Assembly: GCA_012295275.1 (NCBI GenBank)
Contig: CM022674.1
Location: forward strand, 6,096,436 to 6,121,435
Origin: Chrysomallon squamiferum
Lineage: Eukaryota; Mollusca; Gastropoda; Neomphalida; Peltospiridae
Reading direction: 5' to 3'
Length of the DNA: 25,000 bases
The translations under genes and the position numbers were made by a program. The stretch's first letter is position 1; each line of letters opens with the position of its first letter. Below, one piece after another: positions 1 to 7,623 of this stretch. Below the pieces are notes generated by a model, which worked only from the letters and a program-made list of their open reading frames with translations, did not search any database and had not been told where the DNA came from.

Positions 1-17
1 CTCTCTCTCTCTCTCTC
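1..17. repeat. (CT)n at window edge
   Basis: Dinucleotide repeat cut by the window start. Confidence 0.85.
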
Positions 18-249
18 AACAATAATTAGATTAATATTTTCATTAATAAGGCCTATTTATTTATTTATAGATTAACAAACACTTACAAGATATCTGTTAC
101 ACTATTCGTTGACTAGAATATATGTTTCTCTCTGTTATATTTAAATATTATTTTTATTGTTATTGCTACTGCTGCTGAATAATATATTTGTAAAATAAAA
201 TGTTTTCAGTAGGTAAATTAATTTCCTATTCAATTTTTAATTTTCTTAA

Positions 250-289
<40 letters not shown>

Positions 290-719
290 TCTTAAAACTT
301 CGCAGTTCGTGTGAATTTACATGACTTTCCAACAGAAAACACGATTAACCAAAACAAAACACATACTTCTCATAAGTACTGCATGGAACAGCTTGAGACA
401 ATAAAACTCAAACGTAATTATTTTCGAAAATCTCTTTATTTTCTTCAAATATATACGCAAGAAAAAGTGGATGGTTATATATACTATAAGTATACTGTGA
501 AGAAATTAAAAACTCACACAGTCATTAACACAAAAAAATAAAAATAATTAAAAATTAAAATAAATAAATAAATGAAGATGACGTCAACGAAGCTTGAAAT
601 GGACTAAACATTGTTGCTGTTGTAGTTATTATTGTTGCTACTGTTACTGTTGTTGTTTTTCTTCCTATTTAGCTGTTTGTTATTGTTGTTCTTATTAATG
701 ATATAATTATTTTATTTTA
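18..719. other. AT-rich DNA without recognisable gene
   Basis: Contains (ATT)n at about 251-287 and poly-T/GTT-rich stretches. No splice-bounded open frame of convincing composition on either strand. TGACGTCA at 579-586 is a CRE-type palindrome. Confidence 0.6.
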
Positions 720-863
720 ATGTTTTCTTTCTTTAATGTTATTTGCATTATCACCTCTACAACTGCTCTACATTTGCTGTACAACAACATCTGTTGCCAA
801 TATTATTATTATTATTATTTATTATTATCATCATCATCATCATTCTTATTAGTATTATTTCTA

Positions 864-1158
864 GGTACTCTAACGGCCTATGTTCTAGTTGCTGTTATAT
901 TCCAAAAACAGCCTGTTCAATCTTTTCAGACAGTGAAAATGGATGTTGCTAGGTTACGGTGCTATAAGATGCTCGACCATTTCAGAGACACCCGAATTCT
1001 GCTGTTCACGTTGTTGTTGTGTGAGGCAGTGATCAGTGTTGTTTTGGCTAAATTCTTCAACGAGTTGGTCGCCGACGTCGCTGTTGCTGTGTTCACCGCA
1101 GTTGTATCTGTTTTATTTATCATCTGTTTTTGTTTGCTGCTGCAGGTGTACACAGACA
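864..1158 (+). CDS. Possible plus-strand exon encoding membrane segments
   Basis: An open stretch runs from an acceptor-like ATTTCTAG (about 864) to a strong donor, CAGG|GTGAGT (1158). It encodes VARLRCYKMLDHFRDTRILL, then two hydrophobic stretches (LLFTLLLCEAVISVVL and VAVFTAVVSVLFIICFCLLL) and VYTDR. The codon mix is balanced, unlike the repeats around it. I do not recognise the family. A second acceptor at about 930 is possible. No partner exon in matching phase was found, so it may be an exon of a gene running off the left edge, or a relic. Confidence 0.3.
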
Positions 1159-1191
1159 GGGTGAGTCTTTATTTTGTGGATGTCATCGTTG

Positions 1192-1192
<1 letters not shown>

Positions 1193-1223
<31 letters not shown>

Positions 1224-1339
1224 TTTATCATAATCATGGTAATCCTTATCATCAGTGTCCCATCATCATCATCATCACCGACCTCCTCCTCATGAATGTC
1301 ATAAGAAGAAATTATTATTATTATTATTATTAAAATGAT

Positions 1340-1374
<35 letters not shown>

Positions 1375-1400
1375 CCATCACTGTTATCATTAACAAACAA
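1193..1400. repeat. (TCA)n and (ATC)n microsatellites
   Basis: (ATC)n at about 1193-1222 and 1342-1374 with shorter TCA and ATT tracts between. They generate poly-His and poly-Met false frames. Confidence 0.92.
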
Positions 1401-1621
1401 TCTCAAAATAATCACAAAATAAAGAATCTCAGGGTTGTGGCTGTTGTATATTTTCACATTGTTTGGATTCGCCATTTGTTCCACTCCTGCCTGTAGGAGT
1501 AACGTTTTTTTTTTTTATATTTATTTATTTAATGGCGTGCCTCAGTGTCGCCACCTGGTGTGCGTTAAACAAACCCAGGAGAAATGTAAGTAACAGTAAA
1601 CGGTACACACACAGACATTAC

Positions 1622-1725
1622 CAGGACAGACATGTGGATGAGGTTTGGCTGCACATTGCTTATTGAAACAGTAAACTTGTCGCTGAAACTGTTACTGTCA
1701 GTGTTAATCGTACAGTTCTCGGTAT
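1622..1725 (-). CDS. VWDE-like gene, exon 10: segment following copy B (tentative)
   Basis: About 104 nt, phase 1 in and phase 0 out; acceptor TTTTTTTCAG, donor CTG|GTAATG. An alternative donor, AAT|GTGCAG at 1655, is also phase 0 and lines up with the donor of exon 8. It encodes TENCTINTDSN, then FSDKFTVSISNVQPN. The alternating pattern looks like an extracellular beta-sheet segment, with one Cys and an NCT glycosylation site. The next exon is not found in the window. Confidence 0.5.
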
Positions 1726-2201
1726 CTGAAAAAAATAAATAAATAAATAAATAAAAGAATAAGGAAATGAATGAATGAATGAAAGAACAATGAAAGAACG
1801 GACAAACAAACATCAAAGAATAAAAATATTAATAAATAAACACAAATAAATAACTGAGATAAATAAATGGATAGTACAAGGATAAATAAATAAATAAATG
1901 AACGAACGAACAAACAACTAAAAAGATAAATATATATAAAAAAGATAATTAAAACTGAATATATGATGTTTGTTTCTTGAATTAAAGTTTAAACATTTAT
2001 TTTTAATTTTATATATATAAATATATTAAATAAAGTCAAAGTGTCTGTTGCCGGGGAATGTTTGCTTGGTTGTTCTGTGAATTATATTCTTTACATGAAC
2101 ATATTTATGCAAAATAATATACATATACATACACACACGTATATATATATATATCTATATTGTTTTACAATCTTCTGTATATATTAATTATTATATATAC
2201 A

Positions 2202-2236
<35 letters not shown>

Positions 2237-4372
2237 TGTGAGATCGTTTTCATTGCTCTGAAAGTAAAATATCGCCACGCAGTATGATAATGAATATTTA
2301 TGAGAATGTGCGCTGTTAATAATAATTATTTTTTATATTGTGCGGATCGAAGGACGACGATAATATTTTAAAAAAGTTGTTTGTGTATCTAGAATAACAT
2401 AATTATTATGCAGGTGCACGTTCATAAATATGTAGCGATCGTTGAAATTCATGCGCAATAGTTCAGCCGCGCAGAGTAGCCTTGATTACACAAGCATCGT
2501 GAGTAGCAGGTAATTTCATAGGAACTGGATTGCGTCCCTTTGTAAATATGACAGTCGTCGTTTCGTATTACATCTATTTTGTTCAGGGACAAAACATGTG
2601 AACTGCTGACAGCAAAAGTGAAAAACAACGACATGACAGCCAGTCTAAATAAACGGGTGGTGGATAATGTTGCCGTTGCTGACGTATGGCGGGCGAACTC
2701 GTCGTAAGCTGTACGTAATGGCGGGGTCGCCATCTTTTACAGTGTGTAGCGAGACTTCTGTGCGCACACACACACACACACACACGCACGCACGCACGCA
2801 CGCACGCACACACACCTACCTATAAAGTAACATATTAACGAACTACTTACTTCTATATCGATTCCACAGTAATCCTCTTGATGTATGTTCACAACGCAAA
2901 CAGTAAGGTGATGGGCATATAGCACCAAATACATAGCAGTCAAAATCTTCTAAACAGTAGTCCTACAAGACAGTGGTAATAGCAGTAGCAGTAGTAGTAT
3001 TAATAATAATAATAGCAGTAGTAGTATTAATAATAATGATGATGGTGATAATAATAATACTAATAATAGTGATGATGATGATTATAATGATAATAATTAT
3101 GATAATAATGATCAAAATGATGATAATGATAATTACAGTTACAATAATGATAATGACAGTGATGATAATAATACTGATAATGATGATGATGATGATGATG
3201 ATGATGATAACAATAATAAAATAATTACTAAACTAAAAAAAACAGTCAGTAGTGTTTCATTAAATTAGGAATTGACAAAACCTTGAAAAAAAAGAAGATT
3301 TCCCTTGTTATTAAACGTTTCTAAATGAAAATGTCATAGAGACAAACAGAATAGTAACAGACATACGGATCAGGTTTAGCTTACTTTGTAATTTGGCGGA
3401 TCTGGACCACACCCAGGAACAGCTGAAAAAATAAATGATAGAAACAAAAATAAATGAGCAACAAGTAAAAAACCAAAAAAAAACAACCCCAAAAAACAAA
3501 CAACAAAAACATACCCCAAAAAACAAATAATTAAATATACAAATGAATAAATAAACAAATAAACAAATGAACGAATGAAGCAAATACATAAATAAATCAA
3601 TAAATAATGAATAAATAGACAAACAAGTGAACGAATGAACCAACAAACAGTCAAAGAAATAAACCAATAAAGAAATAAACATGAAAGAATTGACGAATGA
3701 CAAATCTACTCATAAATAAATTAGTAAATAACAACCACAACAACAAGAAGTAATATTTTCGTTTTGAAAAAATTAAAATAAAAATTAAAATTGAAGTACC
3801 CTTATAAAATATTCAGCTGTTTGAATAATTTGAATAATTTATAACAGTTTTATTTTAAACATAATGCATTTATTTTATATTTGAACTACTAATAGACAGA
3901 ACAAATACATAAACTATCGATCAGTCATCATTACTGCCCTTCTAATTTTTCTGTTTATTTATTTATTTAATTATTTATTATTTTGGAGGTTGAAAATATA
4001 AATATAAAAATATAATAATATAGTAATAAAATAATAATAATAATAACAATAATTAATTATTATTTTGTTATTATTATTATTATTATTATTTGACAAAACC
4101 AGCTTACTTAGTTCAAATGACCACAATAAACCGTTGGGCGTTGCCTTGCAAGCCTGACAGTCTGGGGATTGACACACGGACCCTTGAACAATACACAAAG
4201 TATTGTTTACACAGTAATCCTGTGCAGTGATAATAGTAATAATTATAACAACAACAACAACAACAACAGAAAACAACAACTATGATGATGATGATGATGA
4301 TAATAATGATGATGATGATAATGTTAGTAATAGTAATAATAATAACAATGATAATGATAATGATGATGATGA

Positions 4373-4404
<32 letters not shown>

Positions 4405-4588
4405 ATAATAATAATAATAATAACAACAAGAATAATAATAATAACAACAAGAACTACGAAAAAAAACCCAGTAATGAAGATGAAGGTGATGATGATGATG
4501 ACGATTGTAATAATAATAATAATAATAATAATCATAATATAATGATGAAGATAATAATAACACCACTAACACCATCAGCAGTGATACT

Positions 4589-4630
<42 letters not shown>

Positions 4631-4720
4631 GATATAAGGATGATGGTGATAACAAGAACTACAGTAACACCACAATCACCATCAATAACGATGATCATAA
4701 TAATAATGATATAATGATGA

Positions 4721-4819
<99 letters not shown>

Positions 4820-6125
4820 GTAATTCATTGCTGCTTGAGAAGGGCCCCCATAACAGTTCAAGCTTCAGAGCCCCAAACATATAGTCCACCACAGATAACA
4901 CTCACCCTTGTTAAAGTAAAATCTGTGACAAAATCACACAGTGTCTAACCTTTTCCAAAAAAAGATGAAAATCACTAAACACTGGTACACTCCCCCCTGG
5001 CATGTCTACATAGCTTGTCCGCACTCCACAAGATACCTGAAAATACAGTTTTGACCTTTAGAAACTTTGTCACAATAAACATTTACACGTATACCGTAAT
5101 ACAGAACAGACACGCATTATACAATAATGATACTGTGCCTCAGTGCATAGTTGTATTATATTTAATTATATAATGTATTATTGATGATGTATACTTGTAT
5201 TATATTTTTAATATATAAATGTGTTATTGATGATTTCCGAACATACATTTTTATTATATTTTATTATATAATATATTAATGTTGAGATCTAAATGTATGT
5301 ATATTTTGCTCTATAATGTAATACTCATTGAATTATATTTTATTGCATAAAGTAGCATTGTTTGTCTGATTATGTGTTTGTATTATATTTTATTGCCTAA
5401 TATATTATTTTTGGTGTCTGTATTTATGTTTGTATATTCTATTGTATAAAGTGTCGCTGACTATATTATATTTTATTGTATAAAGTAACACTGTTAGTGT
5501 TGCTGTATTGTATATTATTAAATATCTGTCTCCCTGCATCTATCTGTATATCAGTCTATCTATTTTTCTCTGTATTTATCTACCTGGCTGTCTTGATTGT
5601 CTATTTTTCTATCTATCAATCTATATGTATGCATGGATATATAAATACTTTTTTTTTTTTCTCACATTAAATCTTGATCTGTAAGTGTGTTTATCCAGAT
5701 CCAAAGTTGCGTCATTTTCCGTCACTGCATAAATACAGTCATCAATCAACGTGGCCTTGTTTAGCTTTCTATTTTCTTCCCGTTCTGACCACTTGTGTCT
5801 TTTTGAGTTGTAACAGATGGTTTTGTTCACGACCCAGAAAACGGTGTAAAACACGTCTTTTTCGTGTTTGTCAAAACCGCACGAGAGGTTTGCGAGTTTG
5901 TCCTTCTGACCAGGAACAATTTCGACACGTGGAGTTTTGTCATACAGAGGAACTTGGAAAAGGAGAAACAGTAAAAAGTGTATGTATGTATGTTTGTATG
6001 TATGTATGTGTGTGTGTGTGTGTGTGTGTCTGTGTGTGTGTCTGTGTGTAAACACATGCAAAGTGACTGTTTTAAATCCACAAACGTATCTATCAAAATG
6101 TATCCTCACAGATTCGAAAAAGCTA

Positions 6126-6162
<37 letters not shown>

Positions 6163-7592
6163 TATTTATTTATTATTATTATTTAGGCGGACGACATTAC
6201 TGTTCGGCAATCAAGACAAACATAAAAAAAAAAAAAAAAAAAAACAAACAACCGAAGCTCTCTGTTCTTTTGTATAGATACATACATTTTAAAACGTACA
6301 TAGGTATATACAAACATTTACACGTTCATACATAAAAATACATACGTGGATACATACATAAATTCGTACATACAAACACAAATACATACATTATTTAAAA
6401 TTTAAACTTACCATTTGCTTGAGGTTCTAAAAATAAATAAAATGAAATAAATTAAAACTGAAATAAAACAAAAATAAATAAATAAATAAATAAATAAAGA
6501 AAGAAAAAAAAACGAAACCAGAAAAGAAAGGAAGAAAGGAAGAAATAAAAAGAAAGAAGAACAAATAAAAGGATAAGAAAATATTTTTTAACCAAAAATA
6601 ACAGTAAATATTAAAATAAATACAGGTAATTGTCAAATGAAATTAAACTACTGTAATAATTATCATTACAACAGTTATGATAATATTTATTTATATATTT
6701 ATTATTTTTATACAAGTAGATATAATATAATATTTACTATTAATATTTCATTATAAAACAGTGGTAGTATTTACCCAGGCAGTAGGCTGCATCACTTGGT
6801 GAAAATGGGAGGTCGTAGACAGTGACAGAATCGCACTTTTTGGCTTTCACAAAGAATTTCACAGAACATTTATATCTGGCATTGACACACATCGTTACGT
6901 TCAGAATTCCGTTGTCATTCTCCTGCACTGAAAGTATCAATATCTATCTATTCATCTCTGTTTGTTTGAATATAAAACTATGTAAAAAAGGTTGCTCAAT
7001 AACCTAGGGCAGTAATCGCTTCCCACGAAGCAAGCCGTTCTTTGTTATTTTTGCTTCCATCTATTTTTATATATATATATATATATATATTTTAAATTTT
7101 GTGGGAGACGAGGCTTGGCAAATATGTATTTTAGGATTTGAATATTCTCTGTCTTATGCACGTAGACAATATTCATCAACGCACTGGCGCAGGAGGACAA
7201 AGTCCAATCACGACCTCACAAACCCATGAGATGCCGCTGACGAGACTCGAACGTATGACACCCATTCGCTCGCACTCCGAAGGCAAACGATGTTGCAGTT
7301 CGGCCATCGAGACAATGTGTGTGTGTATGTATGTATGTATGTATGTAATGTATGCATGAAGGTGGGTATTATATATTTATAAATAAATATTCTTTTATTA
7401 TAATGTACGTGCTATTAGTTTGTCGAGATGCATACATACATATCTATCGATCTCTCTGTCTGTCTGTGTGTCTGTCTCTCAGTGTCTTTTTATTTATTCT
7501 CCAATCACTCAAAAATGTAGGAATTTGGAAGAGAACTTCTTTTAATTTGGTAAATTACTTACACACTCAAACGAACTTGCACACATAGACAG

Positions 7593-7623
<31 letters not shown>

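Noticed and set aside
4113-4698. Long open frames on both strands with runs of Ile, Asn, Asp, Thr or Tyr
   Set aside because: They are translations of trinucleotide repeats that stay open in several frames at once and have no splice or start context.
4820-4905. A DY ... LLWGPF string on the minus strand resembling the D-Y-C ... GLLW exon
   Set aside because: It lacks the cysteines and the spacing, and has no proper acceptor; chance similarity.
7244-7308. An intact tRNA gene
   Set aside because: Box A and box B are present, but the acceptor and anticodon stems do not pair well and an unrelated body follows, so a SINE head is the better call.
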